From Streptomyces spiroverticillatus (lineage in GTDB: Bacteria; Actinomycetota; Actinomycetes; Streptomycetales; Streptomycetaceae): a stretch of 64,000 nt of DNA. The translations under genes were made by a program, and so were the position numbers. The notes beneath the pieces were generated by a model. The model had not been told where the DNA came from and ran no database searches. It saw nothing but the letters and a program-made list of their open reading frames with translations. Below, piece by piece: positions 1 to 9,268 of the stretch. The stretch lies in assembly GCA_014650415.1 (NCBI GenBank), contig BMUX01000006.1, positions 124,001 to 188,000 of the forward strand, read 5' to 3'. The stretch's first letter is position 1; each line of letters opens with the position of its first letter.

Positions 1-937
1 GCGAGGGCTTGTTCAGCACCCCGCGGTGGCCGTTGATCTCCCGCTGCACGAACGCCAGGATGATCAGCAGCGACAGCACCGCCATGATCGGCCGGATCGT
101 GTAGTCGAGCTGCGCGACGACCGGCTCGGGCAGGCTCGCCCGGCCCGTGTAGTACCCCCACACGTACAGCGCGAGCAGCACGACGGGGACGAACGGGCGC
201 AGCGGCAGCCGCCAGCCGCGCCGCACCGCCAGTGCGACCGTCATGCCGAGCAGGAACTGCGGCAGGTAGACGATGGGGTTCCGCATGATCCAGCCCTCGA
301 AGGAGGGCTCGAAGGTGGCCGCCGCCCACCAGTTCACCGCCCACATCCCGACCAGACCGGCCACCGTCGCGAGCGCCAGCGTGCGGGTGCGGAAACGCAC
401 CGCGATGCGTGCGGCCAGCGGGAACAGGGCGTAGAAGAGCAGCTCGACGCTGAGCGTCCAGGTCACCTCGTTGCCCGGCAGAGTGGGCGTCACGCCCGGG
501 AACCACGTCTGCACCAGGAACAGCGAGGCGACCAGGCTCGGCCAGTCGATGTGCTCGTGCGCCGCGATGTAGTACGCGTAGAAGCCGAGGATCGCGGCCA
601 CCAGCGAGGCCGGCCAGATCCGCGCCATGCGCCGCCAGTAGAAGGCCACCGGGTGTTCCTGCGGTTTGAACACCCACGTCAGCAGGAACCCGGAGAGCAC
701 GAAGAAGAAAGTGACCCCGTGCCCGCCGATCATCGAGTACGGGAAGATCGCGGGCGCCGTGCCGTAGCCGGTCTTGTTGCCGAGCCCCGTGAAGTGGTGC
801 GCGAACACGGCGAACGCGGCGAAGAATCTCAGGCTGGTGAGCGAGTCGAGCCGGTTCGGCAGCGCCGCCGGGGCGGCGGAGGAACGGAACGGGGCGGGGA
901 CGAGGCCGGGGCGTGGAGCGGTGAGCGTCGCAGTCAC
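1..937 (-). CDS. Acyltransferase 3 family membrane protein, 3' end outside window
   Basis: Reading the reverse strand from a GTG at 937 gives an open frame to base 1, so the C-terminus is missing. The start of the mature protein (LDSLTSLRFFAAFAVFAHHF) carries the family's early Arg and His, and is followed by FFFVLSGFLLTW and a run of about eight hydrophobic segments. This is the plan of acyltransferase 3 (PF01757) proteins, integral membrane enzymes that O-acylate polysaccharides, lipids or secreted products. The substrate cannot be told from sequence. The GTG start was chosen because no in-frame ATG is near; its ribosome site (GAGAAG) is weak and close, so the exact start is uncertain. It points away from the PemK-like gene. 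Confidence 0.85.
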   Translation of the reverse strand, partial: MTATLTAPRPGLVPAPFRSSAAPAALPNRLDSLTSLRFFAAFAVFAHHFTGLGNKTGYGTAPAIFPYSMIGGHGVTFFFVLSGFLLTWVFKPQEHPVAFYWRRMARIWPASLVAAILGFYAYYIAAHEHIDWPSLVASLFLVQTWFPGVTPTLPGNEVTWTLSVELLFYALFPLAARIAVRFRTRTLALATVAGLVGMWAVNWWAAATFEPSFEGWIMRNPIVYLPQFLLGMTVALAVRRGWRLPLRPFVPVVLLALYVWGYYTGRASLPEPVVAQLDYTIRPIMAVLSLLIILAFVQREINGHRGVLNKPS

Positions 938-1120
938 AGGCTTCTCAAGGCATCGGGGACGGGGGAACGCCGTGCGGAGCGGCAGGGTCGAGCATGTCGT
1001 GGGGACGGGCCGGGACCGGTCGATCCTGTCCGTCTGTCCAGGTGGGGCACCTGTCATGACGTCTGCCGCATGTGCACAACGCCACCGTTTGGGACGAGGC
1101 TACCGGGACATACGGGGTGT

Positions 1121-1136
1121 TCACTCACGCGAGTGA
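1121..1136. promoter_or_regulatory. Inverted repeat TCACTC-N4-GAGTGA
   Basis: A perfect 6-bp inverted repeat with a 4-base spacer lies in the 289-base gap between the acyltransferase start and the PemK-like stop. It is about 185 bases upstream of the acyltransferase start, so it could be a regulator site. No regulator is encoded nearby. The rest of the gap shows nothing I recognise. Confidence 0.3.
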
Positions 1137-1226
1137 GATACGGGGAACGTACATCCGGTTCGATCTTGGGGCAGGGGTGTGCCGGGGGAGCGGGGAGCCG
1201 ATGCCGCTCGTGCGCAAACCTTGTGC

Positions 1227-1718
1227 TCAGTTGGTGAGGTGCCTGACCTGGTCCCACACGGTGGGGTCCGCGACGCCGACCCGGCGGCGGAAGTCCCACA
1301 GCGCCACGTCCCGCAGCTCGTCCGTCTCCAGGAAACTCGGCCGCCCCTGGGCGTCGCCCACCGAACCCGGCGGCAGCGGGATCACACCCTGCCGGTCGTG
1401 GTGCCACTTGCTGGTGATCTTCGCGACGAGGGCGTCCTCGGCCCGCACGCTCAGCACCAGGCACGGCCGGTCCTTCGACCCCGGTCCGTCCTCGTACGGA
1501 ACCTCCGCCCACCAGATCTCGCCGGGCTGCGGCAGCCGCTTGGGCAGCTTGCCGGGCCTGCGCCGCGGGCCGGTCGGCCGCCCCGGCGGCCGGGTGCGCC
1601 CACCGGGACGCTGCTGTCCCCTGCGGGCCTTGCGCCCCCGCCCCCACCCGTCGGTCAGCGCCGCTATGAGTGCGACCACGACCACGCCGAGCAGCGCCAG
1701 CCACCACGAGGTATCCAT
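1227..1718 (-). CDS. Membrane-anchored PemK/MazF-family protein
   Basis: 163 aa. Residues 6-21 form one membrane segment (WLALLGVVVVALIAAL), followed by a basic, proline-rich linker to about residue 63. From about 66 onward comes a PemK/MazF fold: GEIWWAEVPYEDG, then KDRPCLVLS with the family's conserved Arg-Pro (84-85), and a terminal domain ending DFRRRVG...WDQVRHL. Family members are usually sequence-specific endoribonucleases of toxin-antitoxin systems at about 110 aa. The N-terminal anchor and the lack of any antitoxin gene on either side are unusual, and I infer it may not be a classical toxin. The frame extends further upstream, but the composition there is intergenic, so the ATG at 1718 was chosen. 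Confidence 0.75.
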   Translation of the reverse strand: MDTSWWLALLGVVVVALIAALTDGWGRGRKARRGQQRPGGRTRPPGRPTGPRRRPGKLPKRLPQPGEIWWAEVPYEDGPGSKDRPCLVLSVRAEDALVAKITSKWHHDRQGVIPLPPGSVGDAQGRPSFLETDELRDVALWDFRRRVGVADPTVWDQVRHLTN

Positions 1719-1777
1719 GCGCCCGACGGTACCGGGCCCCTCCGCCCTCGTCGCGTCGGACGGCACGAGCGCCCCGT

Positions 1778-1869
1778 AGGGGCGCGGGGAACTGCGCGAC
1801 CAGCCACGACGCTCCCGCACGGAGCCGCGCACTTGCCCCGCGGGTTGAGGTGAAGGGGCGGGGCTGGGG
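1778..1869 (+). repeat. Interspersed two-block intergenic repeat, copy 1
   Basis: Inside the 459-base gene-free stretch 1719-2177 lie two blocks, a 22-mer at 1778-1799 (core GGGGCGCGGGGAACTGCGCG) and a 21-mer at 1849-1869 (core GTGAAGGGGCGGGGCTGGGG). Both recur exactly, in inverted orientation and order, at 43261-43339. I recall the first block as a common intergenic motif in Streptomyces genomes. The rest of the stretch is extremely C-rich and shows no credible gene. Confidence 0.75.
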
Positions 1870-2177
1870 ACCCCCTTGCCCCAGCGGGCAGACCCAAGCC
1901 TCCCGGCACGGGCAAGGACCCCGGCCCCCGACCCGAGCCGCCCCCGGCCCAGGAGCACGAGGCCGAGCCCCGCAAACCTCGCCCCCCCCGCGGCCCGAGC
2001 CCCGGCGGCCCGCGGTCAACACCGCCCCCCACGCCCCCAGTTCACGCCCCCCGAACCGGTGACGCCCCAGGTGAGTTGCCCCACAACGGCCCCCGGCCGA
2101 GGAGCGGGCCCCCTCCCCGCGCCGTACGCTCGAACCCTTCCCCGTACCCCCACCCGCACCCACGGAGGCCCAGCTCA

Positions 2178-2930
2178 ATGAAGCTCACCGTCGTCGGCTG
2201 CTCGGGGTCGTTCCCCTCCACGGAATCGGCCTGTTCGAGCTACCTCGTCGAGGCCGACGGCTTCCGGCTGCTGCTCGACATGGGCAATGGCGCCCTCGGC
2301 GAGCTCCAGCGCCACATCGGTCTCTACGACCTGGACGCGATCTTCCTCAGCCACCTCCACGCCGACCACTGCATCGACATGACGGCGTACTTCGTCACCC
2401 GCTACTACCGCCACGACGGCGGCATGGCCCCCGCCCTCCCCGTCTACGCCCCCGAGGGCGCCGAGGAGCGCCTCACCACGGCGCACGGCGCGACTCCCAC
2501 CCCGGACTCCATGAGCAGGGTCTTCGACTTCCACACCCTCAAGCCGGGCAGCTTCGACATCGGCCCGTTCTCCGTGCGTACGGAGAAGGTGCGCCACCCG
2601 GTCGAGACGTACGGCATCCGCCTGGAGCACGGCGGCCGGACCCTGACGTACTCCGGGGACACCGGCCCCTGCGAGGCCCTGCACGAGCTGGCCGAGGGCG
2701 CCGACCTCTTCCTCTGCGAGGCCTCCTTCCTGTACGGCAAGGAGGACATCCCGGACCTGCACCTCAACGGCCGGGAGGCCGGCGAGCACGCCGCCCGCGC
2801 GGACGTCGGCCGCCTCGTCCTCACCCACATCCCCCCGTGGACCGACGAGCAGCGCAACCTCGCCGACGCCCGCGACGCCTTCCACGGCCCGGCCGAGGTG
2901 GCCCGCCGGGGTGCGGTCTACGAGGTCTGA
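2178..2930 (+). CDS. MBL-fold metallo-hydrolase
   Basis: 250 aa, cytosolic. The metallo-beta-lactamase signature HLHADH lies at residues 59-64 (SHLHADHCID), with later metal ligands in TYSGDTGPCE and LTHIPPW. The arrangement resembles RNase Z/ElaC-like and PhnP-like hydrolases, two-metal phosphodiesterases or ribonucleases. True tRNase Z is usually longer, so the substrate is open. The ATG at 2178 follows GGAGG by ten bases; a longer frame upstream is proline-rich noise. It converges on nagE2 and the two share a strong hairpin terminator. Confidence 0.85.
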   Translation: MKLTVVGCSGSFPSTESACSSYLVEADGFRLLLDMGNGALGELQRHIGLYDLDAIFLSHLHADHCIDMTAYFVTRYYRHDGGMAPALPVYAPEGAEERLTTAHGATPTPDSMSRVFDFHTLKPGSFDIGPFSVRTEKVRHPVETYGIRLEHGGRTLTYSGDTGPCEALHELAEGADLFLCEASFLYGKEDIPDLHLNGREAGEHAARADVGRLVLTHIPPWTDEQRNLADARDAFHGPAEVARRGAVYEV

Positions 2931-2956
2931 GCCCGTACCCGTAACAGGGAACACGA

Positions 2957-2993
2957 AAGGGCCCCGGAACCGATCACCGGTTCCGGGGCCCTT
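2957..2993. terminator. Bidirectional hairpin terminator
   Basis: A perfect 16-bp stem (AAGGGCCCCGGAACCG and its complement) with a 5-base loop lies between the convergent MBL gene and nagE2. It ends in AA on one side and TT on the other, so it can serve both directions. Confidence 0.9.
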
Positions 2994-3012
2994 CCTCATG
3001 CGTACCGCGTGC

Positions 3013-4281
<1,269 letters not shown>

Positions 4282-4377
4282 CTGATCCTCCATGGGGGCA
4301 AGGCGCCGCCAGGGGACATGAAGAAGTTGGGACGGCGGCGTCTCCGGGGGGTACGCGGCCCGAGGACTTCGGGGTCG

Positions 4378-4410
4378 CGTGGTCTAAACCACTCAGTGGT
4401 TTAGACCAGT
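4378..4410 (-). promoter_or_regulatory. Tandem DasR-responsive elements (dre) upstream of nagE2
   Basis: Two abutting 16-bp sites lie at 4395-4410 (AGTGGTTTAGACCAGT) and 4378-4393 (CGTGGTCTAAACCACT), separated by one base. Both match the known dre consensus A(C/G)TGGTCTAGACCA(C/G)T with one to three differences. Together they form a perfect 13-bp inverted repeat at 4381-4407. DasR is a GntR/HutC repressor released by GlcN-6-P. The site lies about 100-130 bases before the nagE2 start. Confidence 0.85.
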
Positions 4411-4485
4411 TGTAACACGATGAGGGCGAGATAAGGAACCTGCGATTCCGGTCGACCGCTCATAACGTAAGGAAACAGACAAAGA

Positions 4486-4510
4486 CCCCCGGACCGCGAG
4501 GGTCCGAGGG
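4486..4510 (-). terminator. Hairpin terminator after nagE1
   Basis: A 10-bp stem with one mismatch and a 5-base loop (CCCCCGGACC...GGTCCGAGGG) sits about 77 bases past the nagE1 stop codon and before the nagE2 operators. Confidence 0.6.
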
Positions 4511-4586
4511 CCTGTGGGGGAGAGGACTAAGCCCTCTAACCCATTGCCGTATACAGCTACTTGGTGGCTGTGTGCGCGGGCGCGCG

Positions 4587-5837
4587 CTACTTGAAGTTCT
4601 CCTTCTCCATCTCCGCGATCTCCTCGTCCGACTCCCGCCCCGGAGTCTTCAGGTTGAACTTGGTGATCACGAAGCGGAACAGCCCGTAGTAGACCGCCGC
4701 GAACGCCAGACCCACCGGGATCAGCAGCGCGGGCTTGGTCGCCTTGCTCCAGTTCAGCAGGTAGTCGAAGAGGCCCGCGGAGAAGGTGAAGCCCTCCCGG
4801 ATGCCCATCGCCCAGGTCACCGCCATCGACACACCCGTCAGCACCGCGTGGATCGCGTACAGCGCCGGCGCCAGGTACACGAAGGAGAACTCGATCGGCT
4901 CCGTCACACCCGTCACGAACGACGTCAGCGCCAGCGACATCATCATGCCCATCGTCGCCTTGCGCCGCTCCGGCCGCGCACAGTGCGCGATGGCCAGACA
5001 GGCCGCCGGGAGCGCGAACATCATGATCGGGTAGAAGCCGGTCGTGAACATGCCCGCCGACGAGTCGCCCGCCAGGAAGCGGAACACGTCGCCGTGCACC
5101 TCCTCGCCGCCCTCGGGGGTGAAGGACCCGAACTGGTACCACGCGAAGGTGTTCAGCAGCATGTGCATGCCGAACGGGATCAGCGCCCTGTTCAGCACGC
5201 CGAAGATGCCCGAACCCCACGCCCCCATGCTGGAGAGCCACTCCGCGAACGAGTTCAGCCCGTCGCCGATCGGCTGCCACCCGTACCCGAAGACCACGGC
5301 CAGCAGCACCGACACGAACGACATGACCACCGGGATGAAGCGCCGCCCCGAGAAGAAGCCCAGCCAGTCGGGCAGCCGGATGCGGTGGTACTTCTCCCAG
5401 ACCTTCGCCGTGATCAGACCCACGATCACGCCGCCCAGCACACCCGGGTTCACGGCCTTCGTCGTCACCTTGTCCACGAACGCCGCGTCCAGCACGCTCT
5501 TGAACACCATGTACGCGACCACCGCCGCGAACGCGGTCGAGCCGTCCGACTTCTTCGCGAAGCCGATCGCCACACCGACGCAGAACAGCAGCGGCATGTT
5601 GTCGATGATGCCGCCGCCCGCGCCCGCGAAGATCGCGGCGAGCTTGTCCCAGCCCAGACCGTCCTTGCCGAACACGTCCGGCTGGCCGATCCGCATCAGC
5701 AGACCGGCCGCGGGCAGCGCCGCCACCGGCAGCTGAAGGCTGCGCCCCAGCTTCTGGAGGCCGCCCAGGGTGATCTGCTTCCAGCTCTTCTTCGGCTTCG
5801 GAGGCTTCGACCGAGCCTCGACTGAGTCCGAACTCAT
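4587..5837 (-). CDS. nagE1: PTS N-acetylglucosamine permease, EIIC domain (NagE1-like)
   Basis: 416 aa, a second EIIC of the glucose/GlcNAc family and clearly paralogous to nagE2. It shows RIGQPDVFG, VAIGFAKKSDGS, LNRALIPFGMHMLLNTF and GVTEPIEF. The N-terminus (about 30 aa) is lysine- and proline-rich and lies before the first membrane helix. The ATG at 5837 follows GGAGG by six bases; upstream in-frame sequence has promoter character. It is divergent from nagF, and the 283-base gap between them holds a dre operator, so both are likely repressed by DasR. Two EIIC genes beside one EIIB suggests a shared IIB. The assignment as NagE1 rather than NagE2 rests on position next to nagF. Confidence 0.87.
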   Translation of the reverse strand: MSSDSVEARSKPPKPKKSWKQITLGGLQKLGRSLQLPVAALPAAGLLMRIGQPDVFGKDGLGWDKLAAIFAGAGGGIIDNMPLLFCVGVAIGFAKKSDGSTAFAAVVAYMVFKSVLDAAFVDKVTTKAVNPGVLGGVIVGLITAKVWEKYHRIRLPDWLGFFSGRRFIPVVMSFVSVLLAVVFGYGWQPIGDGLNSFAEWLSSMGAWGSGIFGVLNRALIPFGMHMLLNTFAWYQFGSFTPEGGEEVHGDVFRFLAGDSSAGMFTTGFYPIMMFALPAACLAIAHCARPERRKATMGMMMSLALTSFVTGVTEPIEFSFVYLAPALYAIHAVLTGVSMAVTWAMGIREGFTFSAGLFDYLLNWSKATKPALLIPVGLAFAAVYYGLFRFVITKFNLKTPGRESDEEIAEMEKENFK

Positions 5838-5928
5838 CGACGTCCTCCCGGATGCGGCACATGGGGTGCAAGGGGTGCAGAAGGGAAGCGGGGGGTGTGG
5901 AACAAGCCAGTCCGCTTGGGTGTTGCAC

Positions 5929-5944
5929 ACTGGTGTAGACCAGT
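5929..5944. promoter_or_regulatory. DasR-responsive element between nagE1 and nagF
   Basis: ACTGGTGTAGACCAGT differs from the dre palindrome at one central base. It sits 92 bases before the nagE1 start and 177 bases before nagF, in the only intergenic region that could serve both divergent promoters. Confidence 0.88.
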
Positions 5945-6120
5945 TGCGATACGGTCCCGGAGTACGACTGACCACGCACCACCGGTGATCGTCATCTTTC
6001 GCCACCGCCCCCAGGCGCGCCCGAGAAGTTGGGCCAACCGTGGGTTAACGTGACAAAGCGGCCAACGCTGGGCCGACGCGGCGTGACGCAGCGACCTTTG
6101 ACCACTCAAGGAGAAACACC

Positions 6121-6354
6121 ATGGCCACCAAGGCTGAGAAGATCGTCGCCGGGCTCGGCGGGCTCGACAACATCGAAGAGGTCGAGGGCTGCATCACGCG
6201 CCTGCGCACCGAGGTCGTCGACGCCGACCTCGTCGACGAGGCCGCGCTCAAGGCCGCCGGCGCCCACGGCGTCGTCAAGATGGGCACCGCCATCCAGGTC
6301 GTCATCGGCACCGACGCCGACCCGATCGCCGGCGAGATCGAAGACATGATGTAG
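6121..6354 (+). CDS. nagF: PTS N-acetylglucosamine EIIB component (NagF-like)
   Basis: 77 aa cytosolic protein with the EIIB fold of the glucose family. Phosphorylation would occur on Cys24 in EVEGCITRLRTEV, taking phosphate from EIIA and passing it to GlcNAc bound in NagE1 or NagE2. The rest (HGVVKMGTAIQVVIGTDAD) matches the end of EIIB domains. GGAG sits well before the ATG. It is followed at once by a hairpin terminator, so it is probably transcribed alone from the nagE1/nagF divergent region under DasR. Confidence 0.92.
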   Translation: MATKAEKIVAGLGGLDNIEEVEGCITRLRTEVVDADLVDEAALKAAGAHGVVKMGTAIQVVIGTDADPIAGEIEDMM

Positions 6355-6376
6355 TCACGGACCCCCGTGACCCGCC

Positions 6377-6410
6377 GAGGGCCCGTTTCCAGCCACGGAG
6401 ACGGGCCCTC
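6377..6410 (+). terminator. Hairpin terminator after nagF
   Basis: A 14-bp stem with one G-U pair (GAGGGCCCGTTTCC...GGAGACGGGCCCTC) and a six-base loop starts 23 bases after the nagF stop codon. Confidence 0.85.
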
Positions 6411-6458
6411 AGGCATGACCGGAACAGCCCCTTCACCCGCAGCGACTAGGCTCGACCC

Positions 6459-7205
<747 letters not shown>

Positions 7206-7277
7206 CAGTCACGGGCGTACGGCTTGAACCCCGTACGCCCGTCCACTGTCGCCGTTCCTCGGGGGAGGACCCGCTCC

Positions 7278-7664
7278 ATGCAGTCGTACGTACGCCGCAC
7301 CGCCCTGGCCCTCGCGGCCACCGCACTCACGGTCACGTCCCTCGTCGGCTGCGGAGCCCTCGACAAGGCCCTGGACTGCGCCAACACGGCCGCCACCATC
7401 GCCGGGAGCGTCGACCGCCTCCAGCAGGCCGTCTCCAACGCCGCGAACGACCCCCTCGCCTCCCAGCAGGCACTCAACGACATCGACCGCGAGCTCAAGT
7501 CCCTCGGCGACAAGACCGACAACGCCGACCTCTCCAAGGCGGTCAAGGACCTGGGCACCGGCGTCGACAACGTCCGCAAGGCCATCGACGGCGGCGACGC
7601 GACCCCCGACCTCACCCCGATCACCTCCGCGGCCTCCGAGATCGGCAAGGTCTGCACCCCGTAA
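7278..7664 (+). CDS. Small predicted lipoprotein
   Basis: 128 aa. A Sec-type signal peptide (basic QSYVRRT, then an Ala/Leu core) ends in the lipobox LVGC with the lipidated Cys at residue 25. The mature part is helical and hydrophilic (LDKALDCANTAATIAGSVD...SKAVKDLGTGVDNVRKAID) and contains three further cysteines. The ATG at 7278 follows GGAGGAC; a GTG frame extending from 7224 lacks a site. It sits between rph and rdgB, 9 bases before rdgB. I do not recognise the family; function unknown. Confidence 0.8.
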   Translation: MQSYVRRTALALAATALTVTSLVGCGALDKALDCANTAATIAGSVDRLQQAVSNAANDPLASQQALNDIDRELKSLGDKTDNADLSKAVKDLGTGVDNVRKAIDGGDATPDLTPITSAASEIGKVCTP

Positions 7665-7673
7665 CTTGGGGGT

Positions 7674-8276
7674 ATGACCCGCCTCATCCTCGCCACCCGC
7701 AACGCGGGCAAGATCACCGAACTCCGCACGATCCTCGCCGACGCCGACCTGGGCTACGACCTGGTCGGCACCGACGCCTACCCCGACATCCCCGACGTCA
7801 AGGAAACGGGCGTCACCTTCGCCGAGAACGCCCTCCTCAAGGCCCACGCGATGGCGGCAGCCACCGGCCTGCCCGCCATCGCCGACGACTCCGGCCTCGC
7901 GGTCGACGTCCTGCACGGCGCCCCCGGCATCTTCTCCGCCCGCTGGTCCGGCACCCACGGCGACGACCACGCCAACCTGGACCTCCTCCTGGCCCAGCTC
8001 GCCGACATCGGCCCCGAACACCGCGCCGCCCACTTCGCCTGCGCCGCCGCCCTCGCCCTCCCCGACGGCACGGAACGCGTCGTCTTCGGCACCATGCCGG
8101 GCACCCTCCGCTACGCCCCCGTCGGCCGCAACGGCTTCGGCTACGACCCGATCCTCCAGCCCGACGGCTACGAGGTGACCTGCGCGGAACTCTCCCCGGC
8201 CGAGAAGAACGCCATCTCCCACCGGGGGAAGGCGTTCCGGGAGCTGGTACCGGTGCTGCGGGAGCTGCTGGGCTGA
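7674..8276 (+). CDS. rdgB: Non-canonical purine NTP pyrophosphatase (RdgB/HAM1)
   Basis: 200 aa. The enzyme hydrolyses dITP, ITP and XTP to the monophosphate plus PPi, clearing deaminated purines from nucleotide pools. Family signatures are all visible: LATRNAGKITELR at the start, VTFAENALLKAHA, the catalytic ADDSGLAVDVL with PGIFSARW, and FGYDPIL...ELSPAEKNAISHRGKA near the end. Length is typical. Last gene of the rph group, ended by the hairpin at 8293-8326. Confidence 0.97.
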   Translation: MTRLILATRNAGKITELRTILADADLGYDLVGTDAYPDIPDVKETGVTFAENALLKAHAMAAATGLPAIADDSGLAVDVLHGAPGIFSARWSGTHGDDHANLDLLLAQLADIGPEHRAAHFACAAALALPDGTERVVFGTMPGTLRYAPVGRNGFGYDPILQPDGYEVTCAELSPAEKNAISHRGKAFRELVPVLRELLG

Positions 8277-8292
8277 GCGCTTTTGCGAAACA

Positions 8293-8326
8293 CGAGAGCA
8301 TGGCACCGACCGGTGCCATGCTCTCG
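8293..8326. terminator. Bidirectional hairpin terminator between rdgB and tRNA gene
   Basis: A 16-bp perfect stem (CGAGAGCATGGCACCG and its complement) lies 17 bases after rdgB and 5 bases past the 3' end of the oppositely oriented tRNA gene. It can end both transcripts. Confidence 0.9.
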
Positions 8327-8330
8327 GCCG

Positions 8331-8405
8331 TGGGCCCGGTGGGACTCGAACCCACGACACGCCGCCCCTAAAACGGCTCCCTCTGGCCTGCTGGGGTACG
8401 GGCCC
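8331..8405 (-). tRNA. tRNA with UAG anticodon (Leu by anticodon), atypical short variable loop
   Basis: 75 nt on the reverse strand. Acceptor stem GGGCCCG/CGGGCCC is 7 bp with discriminator A and no encoded CCA. The D arm has a 3-bp CCC/GGG stem and a GG pair in the loop. The anticodon stem GCCGT/GCGGC closes the loop TTTAGGG, so the anticodon is UAG, followed by G37. The variable loop is GTGTC, only 5 nt. The T stem is GTGGG/CCCAC with loop TTCGAGT. UAG reads the Leu codon CUA, but bacterial tRNA-Leu is a class II tRNA with a long variable arm, which is absent here. Decoding role and charging identity are therefore uncertain. Confidence 0.8.
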
Positions 8406-8413
8406 ATAGGGCT

Positions 8414-9268
8414 TCACTCTACTGGGTCTGCCGAAGGCGCTGAGCAGTGAGAGCGGTTCGAGTAGGTCTTCGTTTGGCTGTGGCAGTTCGGGCACAAGTA
8501 CCGGAGGTTTTCACGGCGGTTGTCCAGCCGGTCTCCGTTGATGTGGTCGATCTCAAGCACGAGGCGCTTCCCTCGCCATTCACTGCCGACCCCGCACCCA
8601 GCGCATTCCTGCAGGACACCGATCTCTTCCAGCGCTCTCCGCAGAAACTTCGTCCGAGTCCGGTTTGGGCTCTCCCCCGGTGGTCGGAGGATTTCCTCCG
8701 CTGTCTTGCGGTACGGGGACGGGACGCCCCGGTAGTGACCCTGGCCGGTGAAGTGATCCGTCGAGAGGCCGTACGTCTCGATACTTCGTCTCACCCGCGC
8801 GCGGCTGGCCCCCACGTCCCTCAGATCAAGGTGCTTCAGCACTTGGGCCATGCTCAGTGAGGCGGCGACGGCCTCCGTGAGTTCGGCTTCGGAGATTGGC
8901 CGGGAGTACCCGCCTGTCTGGAAGTGCGAGGTGTCGATTCCGTGCCGGTCGAGGCGCTTCTTCACGAGACTGTACGGGCTGTCGTCGGGCGGGTAGCCGA
9001 GGTACTCGAAGATGCCCCGGATACTGGTCGAATGAGCCGCTGCCTCGGCCAGTAATTCCTTGGAGTAAGAGCGGTGCGGGCGTGTAGGAAGCGGTTCGTG
9101 GACGAAGTGTGACGTGTCGATGCCGTAGAGCTCCAGCCTGCCGCGTACGTAGCGGAGCGGTCCGCTACCCAGCGTGGCGTTCAACCTGCGGAGCAGGTCG
9201 ACCATGCTGGTTGCCTCGGCGGCCATGCGCTGCAGCAGGTCGCGGGGGTACTTGTGAGCGGAGTTCAC
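8414..9268 (-). CDS. HNH endonuclease with three HTH/IDTSHF repeats
   Basis: 284 aa. The N-terminal two thirds hold three similar helical modules, each ending in a short signature: GIDTSHF (49-55), GIDTSHF (110-116) and GLSTDHF (167-173). They look like tandem helix-turn-helix DNA-binding units. The C-terminus is a zinc-containing HNH nuclease: CAGC (222-225), LEIDHINGD (238-246), DNRRENLRYLCPNCH (249-263). The GTG at 9268 overlaps the stop of the upstream HNH gene (GTGA), so the pair is translationally coupled; the frame continues upstream only as the antisense of that gene. Likely a DNA nuclease of defence, homing or phage origin; target unknown. Confidence 0.82.
   Translation of the reverse strand: MNSAHKYPRDLLQRMAAEATSMVDLLRRLNATLGSGPLRYVRGRLELYGIDTSHFVHEPLPTRPHRSYSKELLAEAAAHSTSIRGIFEYLGYPPDDSPYSLVKKRLDRHGIDTSHFQTGGYSRPISEAELTEAVAASLSMAQVLKHLDLRDVGASRARVRRSIETYGLSTDHFTGQGHYRGVPSPYRKTAEEILRPPGESPNRTRTKFLRRALEEIGVLQECAGCGVGSEWRGKRLVLEIDHINGDRLDNRRENLRYLCPNCHSQTKTYSNRSHCSAPSADPVE

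Noticed and set aside
26..1237. Long plus-strand open frame of 403 codons
   Set aside because: It is the antisense of the acyltransferase gene; the translation is Arg/His/Gln-rich without domains, while the reverse strand gives a clear membrane enzyme.
1719..2177. Antitoxin gene next to the PemK-like gene
   Set aside because: The C-rich frames here lack any antitoxin-like domain or ribosome site, and the stretch contains an interspersed repeat.
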